Counted from the first letter of the stretch, positions 9,062 to 17,621 are shown. The stretch: 64,000 nucleotides of DNA from Mesorhizobium sp. SOD10 (GCA_000824805.1 CCNA01000026.1:1-64000), one strand, 5' to 3'. Notes: generated by a model from the letters alone, not told the origin. A program made the numbers and translations.

Positions 9062-9525
9062 GGCGCATCATAGCCTATCTGGTCCGCTTCGCCGTCATCC
9101 TGGTCGGTTATGTCGTCGCCTCGCTGGCGGCGAGCGCCTTCCTCAACATCCTGGTCCTGGCGCACCTCGGCTACACGCCCGCCGATCCCGAGCCGACGGC
9201 GACCGCCTCGCTTTATTTCTCGGTCCCTTTCGTGGCGCTGTTCGTCGCCTATTTCGCCTTCATGCCGGCGGCGGTCGTCATCCTGATCGCCGAAGTGCTC
9301 GGCCGGCGTGACTGGCTGTTCTACGCGCTTGGCGGCGCCGTTATCGCCGTCGTCTTCCTCGGCTTCGCGCATAGTGTGGGCGACGCCAATTTCGATGTCA
9401 CCGCGACCAACGCCAGATTGGCCGTGGTCGGCTGCGGCATGGTCGGCGGCATCTTCTACTGGCTCTCCGCCGGCCGCTGGGCCGGAAGCTGGCGCCGCGA
9501 GGCGCTGCCCGATCTGGAATCCTGA
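9058..9525 (+). CDS. Small four-helix membrane protein, unknown function
   Basis: 155 residues, starting at a GTG that overlaps the rlmN stop (GTGA), with GGCGAGG just upstream. Four hydrophobic segments are visible: about residues 5-30, 50-80, 85-105 and 120-140. I recognise no catalytic motif. Similar small membrane proteins often follow rlmN in rhizobia, which suggests co-transcription but not a shared function. The gene is convergent with the LysE-type exporter gene, 24 bases away. Confidence 0.8.
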   Translation: MRRIIAYLVRFAVILVGYVVASLAASAFLNILVLAHLGYTPADPEPTATASLYFSVPFVALFVAYFAFMPAAVVILIAEVLGRRDWLFYALGGAVIAVVFLGFAHSVGDANFDVTATNARLAVVGCGMVGGIFYWLSAGRWAGSWRREALPDLES

Positions 9526-9549
9526 CCCCGCGCCTGCAAGCGCGAGGAT

Positions 9550-10191
9550 CTACCTCGCCTGCGCGGTCAGGATCTTCAGCGCGAAAGCCGAGAACACGCC
9601 GCCGAACAGATAATCGACCACGCGCGTGACACGCGGGCTTGCCTTCATCGCCGCCGAGAACTTTTCCGCCGCCAGCACCATCGGCGCCGTCACCGGGATC
9701 GACAGCACGATGAACATCATGCCGAGGAAGAACAGTTTCGCCGAGGCGTTCGGATCGTGCGCGGAGACGAATTGCGGCAGGAAGGTCATGAAGAACAGGA
9801 TGATCTTCGGGTTGAGCAGGTTGACGCCGAGCCCGGCCGCCCAACTGCGGAACAAGGAGACTTGCGGTCCGGTTCTCTTTTCCGGCGAGAAGGCCGAGCC
9901 CTTGGCGATCGCCTGCCAGGCCAGGAACACCAGATAGCCGGCGCCGAAGATCTTCAAGGCGAAGAAGGCCATCGGCGAGGCGACGATCAGCGCCGAGATG
10001 CCGACCACCACCAGCGTGGTGTGGATCAGCGTGCCGCAGAGCGCGCCGGCCATCGAGGCGAAGCCGGTGGCGCGGCCCTGGCTCAGCGTGCGCGAGACGA
10101 ACAGCGTCATGTCCGGCCCCGGCGTGATCGCCAGGATGACGGTGGCGATGGCGAACTGGATGAGCGTCGAAGTGTCGGGAATGAAGGACAT
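9550..10191 (-). CDS. LysE/RhtB-family amino-acid exporter
   Basis: 213 residues with about six membrane segments and the N-terminal LysE family signature ITPGPDMTLFVSRTLSQG (residues 22-39). The family exports amino acids or homoserine lactones; the substrate cannot be read from sequence. The start at 10191 is preceded by GAGGCGACCC. The open frame runs upstream to 10227 without extra support. It is divergent from argG, and the 190-base gap must hold both promoters. An amino-acid exporter next to an arginine gene is suggestive but not evidence of arginine export. Confidence 0.88.
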   Translation of the reverse strand: MSFIPDTSTLIQFAIATVILAITPGPDMTLFVSRTLSQGRATGFASMAGALCGTLIHTTLVVVGISALIVASPMAFFALKIFGAGYLVFLAWQAIAKGSAFSPEKRTGPQVSLFRSWAAGLGVNLLNPKIILFFMTFLPQFVSAHDPNASAKLFFLGMMFIVLSIPVTAPMVLAAEKFSAAMKASPRVTRVVDYLFGGVFSAFALKILTAQAR

Positions 10192-10383
10192 GGGTCGCCT
10201 CGGGGGTCGCCTAGGACTGGATCGCACTGCCTATAGCGCGGCGCTTTTTCCCTCGCCAGTCCCTGCCGGAGCAAACATCTGGCCCAGCCTGTGCCATGGC
10301 GAGGCGCAGCTTCGTCTCTTGCGCCGCCCGGAAAGGCCGTGATACCTCGCCCGCGAAGCTCTTTTCCCGCGGAACCGCCAAAA

Positions 10384-11607
10384 ATGTCCAAGACCAAGAA
10401 CGTCAAGAAAGTCGTGCTCGCCTATTCGGGCGGCCTCGACACCTCCATCATCCTGAAGTGGCTGCAGACCGAGCTCGGCGCCGAGGTCGTCACCTTCACC
10501 GCCGATCTAGGCCAGGGTGGCGAGCTGGAGCCGGCGCGCCGCAAAGCCGAGATGATGGGCATCAAGGACATCCGCATCGTCGACGTGCGCGAGGAATTCG
10601 TCGCCGACTTCGTCTTCCCGATGTTCCGCGCCAACGCCGTCTATGAAGGCACCTATCTGCTCGGCACCTCGATCGCCCGGCCGCTGATCTCGAAGCACCT
10701 GGTCGAGATCGCCAAGGAGACCGGCGCCGACGCCATCGCCCACGGCGCCACCGGCAAGGGCAACGATCAGGTCCGCTTCGAACTGTCGGCTTATGCGCTC
10801 AACCCGGACATCAAGGTCATCGCGCCGTGGCGCGACTGGTCGTTCAAGTCGCGTACCGACCTTCTCAACTTCGCCGAGCAGCACCAGATCCCGGTGCCGA
10901 AGGACAAGCGCGGCGAGGCGCCGTTCTCGGTCGACGCCAACCTCCTGCACTCCTCCTCCGAGGGCAAGGTGCTGGAGGATCCGTGGAGCGAGCCGCCGGA
11001 ATTCGTGCATCAGCGCACCGTCTCGCCAATGGATGCGCCGGATGTGGTCACCGAGATCGAGATCGAATTCCTCAAGGGCGATCCGGTCGCGCTCAACGGC
11101 AAGAAGCTGTCGCCGGCCACCATGCTGGCGGCGCTGAACGATCTCGGCCGCGACAACGGCATCGGCCGCCTCGATCTGGTCGAGAACCGCTTTGTCGGCA
11201 TGAAGTCGCGCGGCGTCTACGAGACCCCCGGCGGCACCATACTGATCGCCGCGCATCGCGCCATCGAATCGATCACGCTCGACCGGGGCGCTGCGCACCT
11301 CAAGGACGAGTTCATGCCGCGCTATGCCGAGCTCATCTATAACGGCTTCTGGTTCGCGCCCGAGCGCGTGATGCTGCAGGCGATGATCGACAAGAGCCAG
11401 GAAGACGTCGAGGGCACGGTGCGGCTGAAGCTCTACAAGGGCAATGTCATCGTCACCGGCCGCAAGTCGAAGAAGACGCTTTACTCCGACGCGCTGGTCA
11501 CCTTCGAGGACGACCGCGGCGCCTACGACCAGAAGGACGCCGAAGGGTTTATCCGGCTCAATGGCCTGAGGCTCAGGACGCTGGCGGCGAGGAATCGCAG
11601 GCACTGA
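10384..11607 (+). CDS. argG: Argininosuccinate synthase
   Basis: 407 residues. It joins citrulline and aspartate using ATP to form argininosuccinate, the penultimate step of arginine synthesis. The N-type ATP pyrophosphatase P-loop is AYSGGLDTS (13-21). The conserved HGATGKGNDQVRFE motif and a C-terminal dimerisation segment are present. ATG 10384 starts a typical N-terminus (MSKTKNVKKVVLAY); the longer frame from 10291 has no support. It is transcribed alone and ends at a strong terminator. Confidence 0.97.
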   Translation: MSKTKNVKKVVLAYSGGLDTSIILKWLQTELGAEVVTFTADLGQGGELEPARRKAEMMGIKDIRIVDVREEFVADFVFPMFRANAVYEGTYLLGTSIARPLISKHLVEIAKETGADAIAHGATGKGNDQVRFELSAYALNPDIKVIAPWRDWSFKSRTDLLNFAEQHQIPVPKDKRGEAPFSVDANLLHSSSEGKVLEDPWSEPPEFVHQRTVSPMDAPDVVTEIEIEFLKGDPVALNGKKLSPATMLAALNDLGRDNGIGRLDLVENRFVGMKSRGVYETPGGTILIAAHRAIESITLDRGAAHLKDEFMPRYAELIYNGFWFAPERVMLQAMIDKSQEDVEGTVRLKLYKGNVIVTGRKSKKTLYSDALVTFEDDRGAYDQKDAEGFIRLNGLRLRTLAARNRRH

Positions 11608-11637
11608 TCATTTGCCGACACGGCTGTCATCAAATGA

Positions 11638-11665
11638 CCCGGCGGAAACGCCGGGTTTTATTTTT
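11638..11665 (+). terminator. Rho-independent terminator of argG
   Basis: CCCGGCG / CGCCGGG arms with a GAAA tetraloop, followed by TTTTATTTTT. This is the cleanest intrinsic terminator in the window, 30 bases past the argG stop. Confidence 0.92.
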
Positions 11666-11756
11666 GCACGCTAATATAAGAGATATTGGTACCACTCTCA
11701 TACTATTGACCTGCTCGCGATGTAGGCTACTTTGCTCGCGGGACAGGGGGGTGGAT

Positions 11757-12314
11757 TTGAAGAATCGAATTATTTTGCTGCTGACCGCAGCAGTAATCCC
11801 AATCGCATGTCAGGTGGCCATTGCAGGCAGTAAGCCGCCAGAGCCAGATATGGCCAAATGTGTTGCCTCGGCTCGTGTCTGGGATCTTACGGTCGGCGTG
11901 TCATTGGACCGCATGCCAGCGCTTTTTTGTCAGCGTATCTTCGAAGGCGTCCGCACGGGACGCATCAGCTTCTCGGACTTAAATGCCATTCAGTTCAACC
12001 AGCCGACGGAAATCTGGAGTGTGATCAAGGGCAAGCCAAGGGCAGCTGCAGTCACGCGAGCCCCAGCGCCGCAGTCGTCCAGGTACCGCAACTGCACTGG
12101 CATTGACGGTGCATTCCAGGTTCCGATTTCCCAGAGATGTCCGTTCAGTGGCTATGCGCATGGCGACCAGCCGACAAAAGCAGACACCAGGCGCAGTTCG
12201 AAACCGGCCTCAGCGCCACGGTCGACCAAGTACCGCAATTGCACTGGAATTGACGGCACCTTCCAGGTCCCCATTTCCCAGAAATGCCCGTTGAGCGGCT
12301 ACGCCCATTATTGA
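11757..12314 (+). CDS. Secreted protein with a duplicated Cys-containing C-terminal motif, unknown
   Basis: 185 residues if translation starts at TTG 11757. This places a G-rich ribosome site (11744-11751) at normal spacing and gives an immediate signal peptide (KNRIILLLTAAVIPIAC). GTG 11751 is in frame but overlaps the site. After a linker the C-terminus carries two near-identical 26-residue units, at 12084-12161 and 12231-12308. Each has the pattern YRNCTGIDG-x-FQVPISQ-x-CP-x-SGYAH, and they lie 49 residues apart, joined by a Ser/Ala/Pro-rich spacer. Each unit holds two Cys that may pair. The base composition is lower in G+C than its neighbours and the codon use is less biased, so recent acquisition is possible. 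I do not recognise the family. Confidence 0.72.
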   Translation: MKNRIILLLTAAVIPIACQVAIAGSKPPEPDMAKCVASARVWDLTVGVSLDRMPALFCQRIFEGVRTGRISFSDLNAIQFNQPTEIWSVIKGKPRAAAVTRAPAPQSSRYRNCTGIDGAFQVPISQRCPFSGYAHGDQPTKADTRRSSKPASAPRSTKYRNCTGIDGTFQVPISQKCPLSGYAHY

Positions 12315-12353
12315 GAGGGCCGGTCCGGATTAACTCCAGTTCCCACAAACAAA

Positions 12354-12375
12354 CAGCCCGACACTGGCCGGGCTG
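12354..12375. terminator. Bidirectional terminator between convergent genes
   Basis: CAGCCCG / CGGGCTG perfect 7-bp arms, 8-base loop. It is flanked by CAAACAAA on the left and GTTGTTG on the right, so it can serve both the Cys-motif gene (+) and the transglycosylase gene (-). Confidence 0.65.
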
Positions 12376-12400
12376 GTTGTTGCAGTGAATGCAAATTCGC

Positions 12401-13204
12401 TCAGTCCGCGTCGATCGCCTCGGCTATGCGGGCGATGGCCTGCTGGTAGACGCTGGCAGAATTCCACCCGGCGATCGCGCCCATATTGGCCTCATAGCTC
12501 GCGCCGGCCTGCCAGCCGTGCGCCTTGAGATAGTTGGCGGTGGAGGCGAGCGCCGTGTTGCGGTCCCGCAAATTGCCGCTGCCGACGCCGTATTTCAGCA
12601 CGTTTCCGGGCAGGAACTGCGTGTGGCCGATCTCGCCATGCATGGCGCCGACCGAGGAGGCGCTCAGCGCGCCGCGATCGACGAGCTTCAGCGCCGCGAT
12701 GGCATGCGGGGTGAAGTAGTCGGGACGGCGGCAGTCATAGGCGAGGGTCAGGATGGCCGAGATCGTGTTCTGGTTGCCCATCGAGGCGCCGAAGCCGGTT
12801 TCCATGCCCCAGATGGCGAGCAGCACACCCGGCGGCACGCCATACGTCCGCTCGATATCGGCGAACATCGCCGCATTCGCCTTCTTCAGCGCGCGGCCTC
12901 TCGAGATGATGGCGGACGCGCCGCGGCGTTTCATGAACGCCTCCACCGAGCCGCTGAACGCCTTATGGATGGCGCGGTCGGCGGCGATCGTCCTTGTCGC
13001 GTAGGTGGCCCCGGCCAGCGCCGAAAGCCCCCTTTGGCCGACGCCGTTGGCTTTGGCCTCGGCGGCGAAGTCCTGCTTCCAGGCGTCGAAGCCGGCGCCA
13101 GTCTTGCCGCAGCTGGCAGCGGCCTCGGCCCCCGGCGCCAGCCCAAGCATCGCCACCACCGCCGCGGCGGCCGCGAAAATCCTTCCTTTGGCAAAAAATG
13201 CCAT
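12401..13204 (-). CDS. Lytic murein transglycosylase, MltB-like (GH103)
   Basis: 267 residues. A signal peptide (AAAAAVVAMLGLAPGAEA) leads to a GH103/MltB-type domain. The catalytic Glu lies in AIWGMETGFG, followed by GEIGHTQFLPGN and the ANYLKAHGW repeat typical of these enzymes. It cleaves the MurNAc-GlcNAc bond in peptidoglycan and leaves 1,6-anhydroMurNAc. No lipobox is seen, so it is probably soluble in the periplasm, in contrast to E. coli MltB. The C-terminal peptidoglycan-binding domain seen in longer homologues is absent. The start at 13204 has AGGAGAAGGAC just upstream. Confidence 0.88.
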   Translation of the reverse strand: MAFFAKGRIFAAAAAVVAMLGLAPGAEAAASCGKTGAGFDAWKQDFAAEAKANGVGQRGLSALAGATYATRTIAADRAIHKAFSGSVEAFMKRRGASAIISRGRALKKANAAMFADIERTYGVPPGVLLAIWGMETGFGASMGNQNTISAILTLAYDCRRPDYFTPHAIAALKLVDRGALSASSVGAMHGEIGHTQFLPGNVLKYGVGSGNLRDRNTALASTANYLKAHGWQAGASYEANMGAIAGWNSASVYQQAIARIAEAIDAD

Positions 13205-13580
13205 GTCCTTCTCCTGGTTGCCTTGAATCACGTCCCGGTTGCGAATTTGCCAGCGAAACGCCGGGTTGTCACCGCCCCCGCGGTGGACGTGGCATCCGAC
13301 ACTGGCGAAAGAAGGGCAATTTGCCGACGATCAAGGGGCAGGTGTGGCGTGCTTGCCGCATGGAGAACGCGGACTGTCGTGGCTCTTGGGCGCCGGTTCC
13401 ACGGTTTTGCGGCGTAAAGGTGCTTCGAGCGCCCGGGGCTTTACCCGTTCTTCATCCGCGGCGAAATGCCCGGGAAATGTCGTCGGGAGCCTGGAGAGGC
13501 TCAAGCCTGCTCACCCGCTTTTGACCGGACCGGCGAAAAACCGGGGAACAATTCGTGAGCGGGCGAAAAGGACTTTAGCC

Positions 13581-13606
13581 GGAACGCATAAGCCTCTGTC
13601 TCGTTT
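13581..13606 (+). promoter_or_regulatory. EcfG-type (general stress response) promoter candidate
   Basis: GGAAC (13581-13585), 16 bases, then CGTTT (13602-13606). This fits the GGAAC-N16/17-CGTT consensus used by EcfG sigma factors in alphaproteobacteria and lies about 40 bases before the SH3/DUF1236 gene. The rest of 13205-13644 holds nothing else I can support. Confidence 0.6.
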
Positions 13607-13644
13607 CCAAGCCCGAGGGAGCGTTGAAAACGGAGAGAAAAACC

Positions 13645-14250
13645 ATGAAACGCGTCTTGTTTCCGGCGCTGGCCGGTGCGCTGCTCACTGTCTCGGGCGC
13701 CGCTTTCGCCGATACCCCCGTCCAGGCGGTGACGGATCTGAACGTTCGCGCCGGCCCCGGTCCGCAATATCCTGTCATCGGCGTGCTGGCCGCCGGTCAG
13801 TCGGCCACGCTCAATGGCTGCATCCAAGGCAGCAAATGGTGCACGATCGCCGAAGCCGGCGGCAAGGGCTGGGTCTATTCCGACTATGTGACGGGCGATT
13901 TCGGCGGCAGCCGCGTCGTCGTGACCCGCCGCCCGGCCGACGCCGATATCGCCGTGGTGGCGCCGCCGACCGATGATCTCTACACTACGGGCAGCTACAC
14001 CGGCGCCATCGTTTCGAGCGACGACGCCATCGAGTCGATCGGCAGACCGCCGGCCGAGGTCGGCACCTATGTCACGACGCACCGGGTCGATCCGGTCTAT
14101 CTCGAAGGCGAGGTGGTGACCGGCGCCACGCTGCCCGACACGGTCGAGCTGCGCGAGATCCCCGATTATCGGTATCGTTACGTCTATGTGAACAACCAGC
14201 CAGCGCTGGTCGACCCCGGCACGCGGCGCATCGTCTATGTGATGCGCTGA
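13645..14250 (+). CDS. Periplasmic SH3-domain protein with DUF1236
   Basis: 201 residues. A signal peptide (PALAGALLTVSGAAFA) is followed by a bacterial SH3 domain at about residues 28-90 (TDLNVRAGPGPQYPVIGVL … GKGWVYSDYV). The C-terminal segment (ELREIPDYRYRYVYVNNQPALVDPGTR, quoted in two parts here: ELREIPDYRYRYVYV and NNQPALVDPGTR) matches DUF1236. Bacterial SH3 domains usually bind the cell wall. ATG 13645 is preceded by GGAGAG; the in-frame ATG at 13624 has no such site. An EcfG-type promoter upstream suggests induction in the general stress response. Confidence 0.85.
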   Translation: MKRVLFPALAGALLTVSGAAFADTPVQAVTDLNVRAGPGPQYPVIGVLAAGQSATLNGCIQGSKWCTIAEAGGKGWVYSDYVTGDFGGSRVVVTRRPADADIAVVAPPTDDLYTTGSYTGAIVSSDDAIESIGRPPAEVGTYVTTHRVDPVYLEGEVVTGATLPDTVELREIPDYRYRYVYVNNQPALVDPGTRRIVYVMR

Positions 14251-14275
14251 TCGGGCTTTATCGTCGTGAGAAGAG

Positions 14276-14302
14276 CGGCCGCCATCGCTGGCGGCCGTTT
14301 TT
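14276..14302 (+). terminator. Rho-independent terminator of the SH3/DUF1236 gene
   Basis: CGGCCGCCA / TGGCGGCCG arms (9 bp), TCGC loop, then TTTTT, 25 bases past the stop. Confidence 0.88.
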
Positions 14303-14395
14303 CACTCGGCATACGGCAACCCGCGTGGGCGGTAATCGCGCGGTAACGACCGATCTCCTATTTCATTCAGCCTAAGCCTCCGGCAGGGGAGCCGC

Positions 14396-15346
14396 GTGAC
14401 GATCGAGAATGCCGCCTTCGAGGGCTATCGCCGCTCGCCGAACGAAAAGACCAATTTGCCGCGCCTGTTCTTCGGCACAGCAATCGTCGTCGCCTTCTGG
14501 ATGGCGATGACGGCTCTCGTGCTGTTTGCCGGCACCTATGTCTATATCGTCTGGCGCCTTCCCGGACCGTCGACCGGACAGTACATGCAGGATTTCCTGG
14601 CATCGCCCGTCGGAATCTTGAGCGCCCTGACCTCCTTTGCCGGCATCTGGATCGGCCTCTGGGTGGCGATGCGCTTCCTGCATGGCGAGCCGCTGTCCGC
14701 CCTCTTCGGCGTCACCCGCCGCATAGCCGGCTCGGACTTCCTCAAGGGCCTGGTCGCGGTGCTGATCACCTCGCTGTTTTCGGAGGTACTGCTCTATGGG
14801 CTGCAGCCGGAGATCGCGCGCGGACCGATCGCGTTGTCGTCCTGGCTGCTCTTCCTTGTTCCGATCGTGCTGCTCGCTTTCCTGCAGACCTCGTCGGAGG
14901 AAATGCTGTTTCGCGGCTATCTGCTGCGCGCCCTCGCCTATCGCTTCAGGAGCCCGCTGGTCTGGGCGGTGCTGCCGGGCCTGCTGTTCACGTCGCTGCA
15001 CTGGAACTCGGCCTCGACGCTGGCCATCAATGCCAGTGTCTTCATCTCGATCGGCACCTTTGCGCTGCTGCTGACGCTGCTCGTCTATGTCACCGGCAAT
15101 CTCGGCGCCGGTTTCGGCGCCCATCTCGGCAACAACCTCACCGGCTTCCTGCTGATCTCGCATCAGGAAGGCTATAATGGCTTCGCTCTGCTCAACGCCA
15201 AGCCGCTCGAAGGCCCAGGCTGGAGCAATCTGGACGCTGTGCTCATCGCCGCGATCGGCGTCGTCAGCACGCTTTTGACGGTGCTTTTGCTTTTGCACCG
15301 GCGCTCGCCGCTGCGGGTCGGGACGAGCACGCAAAGCCTGGGCTGA
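14396..15346 (+). CDS. CPBP-family intramembrane glutamic endopeptidase
   Basis: 316 residues, eight or so membrane segments. The CPBP (CAAX/Abi) motifs are all visible: the catalytic EE in TSSEEMLFRGYLLRAL (about residues 179-194), a second motif with H in FTSLHWNS (about 217), and HLGNN (about 260). This family includes Rce1-type prenyl proteases and bacteriocin self-immunity proteins; the substrate here is unknown. The start is the GTG at 14396. It stands alone between terminators. Confidence 0.85.
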   Translation: MTIENAAFEGYRRSPNEKTNLPRLFFGTAIVVAFWMAMTALVLFAGTYVYIVWRLPGPSTGQYMQDFLASPVGILSALTSFAGIWIGLWVAMRFLHGEPLSALFGVTRRIAGSDFLKGLVAVLITSLFSEVLLYGLQPEIARGPIALSSWLLFLVPIVLLAFLQTSSEEMLFRGYLLRALAYRFRSPLVWAVLPGLLFTSLHWNSASTLAINASVFISIGTFALLLTLLVYVTGNLGAGFGAHLGNNLTGFLLISHQEGYNGFALLNAKPLEGPGWSNLDAVLIAAIGVVSTLLTVLLLLHRRSPLRVGTSTQSLG

Positions 15347-15436
15347 GCGATCCCCAAATCGCGGCGTTTTGGCCTAGGGTTGGGCCCAAGCCTTGACTCC
15401 ACAGCCGATTTCCTGTTCTAGACGCCTCGAATTCCG

Positions 15437-15553
15437 CGACGAGTAACCTTTCGCGAAAGCCGACCAGGACGCCGAAGCCTCTCTGAGGCCAGTGCTGTAA
15501 AGAGATCCCGGAGGCCAACACCCGGCAGCGCGATGCGCCCCCGGGTGCTTTTT
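15437..15553 (+). ncRNA. Candidate structured RNA or leader upstream of ffh
   Basis: Three successive hairpins can be drawn: CGCGA…TCGCG at about 15437-15460, GCCTC-TCT-GAGGC at about 15476-15488, and a terminator-like stem CACCCGG…CCGGGTG (15519-15547, with an inner GCGC/GCGC stem) followed by TTTTT (15549-15553). An intrinsic terminator 80 bases before the ffh start, preceded by stems and with no upstream gene in the same orientation close by, suggests either a small RNA or an attenuated leader. It lacks the conserved tetraloop region of SRP RNA. I cannot assign it to a known family. Confidence 0.4.
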
Positions 15554-15636
15554 GGCTTTGCGCTTTTGCTTGGCGACCCGGCGCGAACGCACTACCTCTC
15601 GGGCATTCCACGAGGTGCCAGGGAAAAGGAAAGAGA

Positions 15637-17229
15637 ATGTTTGAATCACTCCAGGAACGCCTTGGTTCGATCCTGAACGGCCTGACCGGCCGCGGCGCGC
15701 TGTCCGAGGCGGATGTCTCGGCGGCACTTCGCGAGGTGCGCCGCGCGCTGCTCGAGGCCGACGTCGCGCTGGAAGTGGTTCGCTCCTTTACTGACAAGGT
15801 GCGCGAGAAGGCGGTCGGCGCCGCGGTGCTGAAGTCGATCAAGCCCGGACAGATGGTCGTCAAGATCGTCCATGACGAGCTGGTCGAGATGCTCGGCGCC
15901 GAGGGCGTCGCCATCGATCTCAACGCGCCGGCGCCCGTCGTCGTCATGATGGTCGGCCTGCAGGGCTCCGGCAAGACGACCACCTCGGCCAAGATCGCCA
16001 AGCGGCTGACCGAGCGGCAGAACAAGAAGGTCCTGATGGCCTCGCTCGACACGCGGCGGCCTGCCGCGCAAGAGCAGTTGCGCCAGCTTGGCGAGCAGAC
16101 CAAGGTCGCGACACTGCCGATCATCGCCGGCCAGAGCCCGGTCGACATCGCCAGGCGCGCCGTGCAGGCCGCCAGGCTCGGCGGCCATGACGTGGTCATC
16201 CTCGACACCGCCGGCCGTACCCATATCGACGAGCCGCTGATGGTCGAGATGGCCGACATCAAGAAGGTGTCGAGCCCGCACGAAATCTTGCTGGTCGCCG
16301 ACTCGCTGACCGGCCAGGATGCCGTGAACCTGGCGAAAAGCTTCGACGAGCGCGTCGGCATCACCGGCCTGGTGCTCACCCGCATGGACGGCGACGGCCG
16401 CGGTGGTGCGGCGCTTTCGATGCGCGCCGTCACCGGCAAGCCGATCAAGCTCATCGGCACCGGCGAGAAGATGGACGGGCTGGAGGAATTCCACCCCAAG
16501 CGCATCGCCGACCGCATCCTCGGCATGGGCGACATTGTCAGCCTGGTCGAGAAGGCTGCCGAGACCATCGACGCCGAGCAGGCGGCGGCGATGGCGAAGA
16601 AGATGCAGTCGGGCAAGTTCGACCTGAACGACCTTGCCCAGCAGCTTCAGCAGATGTCGAAGATGGGCGGCATGGGCGGCATCATGGGCATGATGCCCGG
16701 CATGGGCAAGATGAAGGACCAGCTCGCCGCCGCCGGCTTCGACGACAAGATGTTCCGCCGCCAGCTCGCCATCATCTCCTCGATGACCAAGGCCGAGCGC
16801 GCGAACCCCGACATCCTGAAGCACTCGCGCAAGAAGCGCATCGCCGCTGGCTCCGGCACCGATGCTGCCGAGATCAACAAGCTCTTGAAGATGCATCGCG
16901 GCATGGCCGACATGATGAAGGCGATGGGCGGCAAGGGCAAAGGCGGCGGCCTCATGCGCGGCATGATGGGCGGCCTTGCCTCGAAGATGGGCCTTGGCGG
17001 CATGATGCAGGGCGGCGGCATGCCCGATCTGTCGAAGATGGATCCCAAGCAGCTCGAGGCCCTGCAGAAGCAGGCGCAAGCCGCCGGTCTCGGCAAAGGC
17101 CTGCCGGGCGGCTTGCCCGGGGGACTTCCCGGCGGTGGCGGACTGCCGGGCCTGCCCGGCGGCATGAAGCTTCCGGGTCTTCCCGGTCTGGGCGGCGGCG
17201 GGCTGCCCGGTCTTGGGAAAAAGAAGTGA
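15637..17229 (+). CDS. ffh: Signal recognition particle protein Ffh (SRP54)
   Basis: 530 residues. The N domain (residues 1-85) is followed by the G domain with GLQGSGKTTTSAKIA (about 107-121), DTRRPAAQEQL, DTAGRTHIDE and TRMDGDGRGGAA. The M domain (from about 330) is very rich in Met (MGGMGGIMGMMPGMGKM) and carries the RNA-binding helix-turn-helix near SSMTKAERANPDIL. The last 50 residues form a Gly/Leu/Pro-rich tail of LPGG-type repeats ending in KKK, longer than in enteric Ffh. It targets ribosomes making membrane proteins to FtsY. The gene overlaps the start region of the chorismate mutase gene. Confidence 0.97.
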   Translation: MFESLQERLGSILNGLTGRGALSEADVSAALREVRRALLEADVALEVVRSFTDKVREKAVGAAVLKSIKPGQMVVKIVHDELVEMLGAEGVAIDLNAPAPVVVMMVGLQGSGKTTTSAKIAKRLTERQNKKVLMASLDTRRPAAQEQLRQLGEQTKVATLPIIAGQSPVDIARRAVQAARLGGHDVVILDTAGRTHIDEPLMVEMADIKKVSSPHEILLVADSLTGQDAVNLAKSFDERVGITGLVLTRMDGDGRGGAALSMRAVTGKPIKLIGTGEKMDGLEEFHPKRIADRILGMGDIVSLVEKAAETIDAEQAAAMAKKMQSGKFDLNDLAQQLQQMSKMGGMGGIMGMMPGMGKMKDQLAAAGFDDKMFRRQLAIISSMTKAERANPDILKHSRKKRIAAGSGTDAAEINKLLKMHRGMADMMKAMGGKGKGGGLMRGMMGGLASKMGLGGMMQGGGMPDLSKMDPKQLEALQKQAQAAGLGKGLPGGLPGGLPGGGGLPGLPGGMKLPGLPGLGGGGLPGLGKKK

Positions 17230-17237
17230 GGGGAGCG

Positions 17238-17564
17238 ATGAACGAGGAGAAAGACATGGCCGACGCACGCGCCATCCTGGCTGGCTACCGCGCTTCGATC
17301 GACAACATCGACGCCGCCCTCATCCATATGCTGGCCGAGCGCTTCCGCTGCACCAAGGCGGTCGGCGTGCTCAAGGCCGAGCATGGCCTGCCGCCCGCCG
17401 ATCCGGCGCGCGAGCAGCAGCAGATCGCCCGCCTTCGCCAGCTGGCGAAGGATGCGAACCTCGATCCGGATTTCGCGGAGAAGTTCCTGAACTTCGTCGT
17501 CCGTGAAGTGATCCGGCATCACGAACAGATCGCCGCCAACAACGGCGCTGCCAAAGCCGGCTAA
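17238..17564 (+). CDS. Monofunctional chorismate mutase (AroQ type)
   Basis: 108 residues from ATG 17238 (GAGGGGAG upstream). ATG 17256 has an equally good GAGGAGAAAG site, and GTG 17226 overlaps the ffh stop. The sequence is all-helical in the AroQ fold: YRASIDNIDAALIHMLAERF, then CTKAVGVLKAEHGLPPADPA, then a C-terminal helix ending HHEQI. It converts chorismate to prephenate for Phe/Tyr synthesis. Its place between ffh and rpsP is the arrangement commonly found in rhizobia. Confidence 0.9.
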   Translation: MNEEKDMADARAILAGYRASIDNIDAALIHMLAERFRCTKAVGVLKAEHGLPPADPAREQQQIARLRQLAKDANLDPDFAEKFLNFVVREVIRHHEQIAANNGAAKAG

Positions 17565-17621
17565 CAGCATCAGCCGAAGCCACAACATCAAACGAAATCA
17601 GAGCTTTTTAGGAGATAAAGA

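Noticed and set aside
15347..15636. SRP RNA (ffs) upstream of ffh
   Set aside because: The conserved GGAA-type tetraloop helix and the flanking conserved sequences of bacterial SRP RNA are not seen on either strand.
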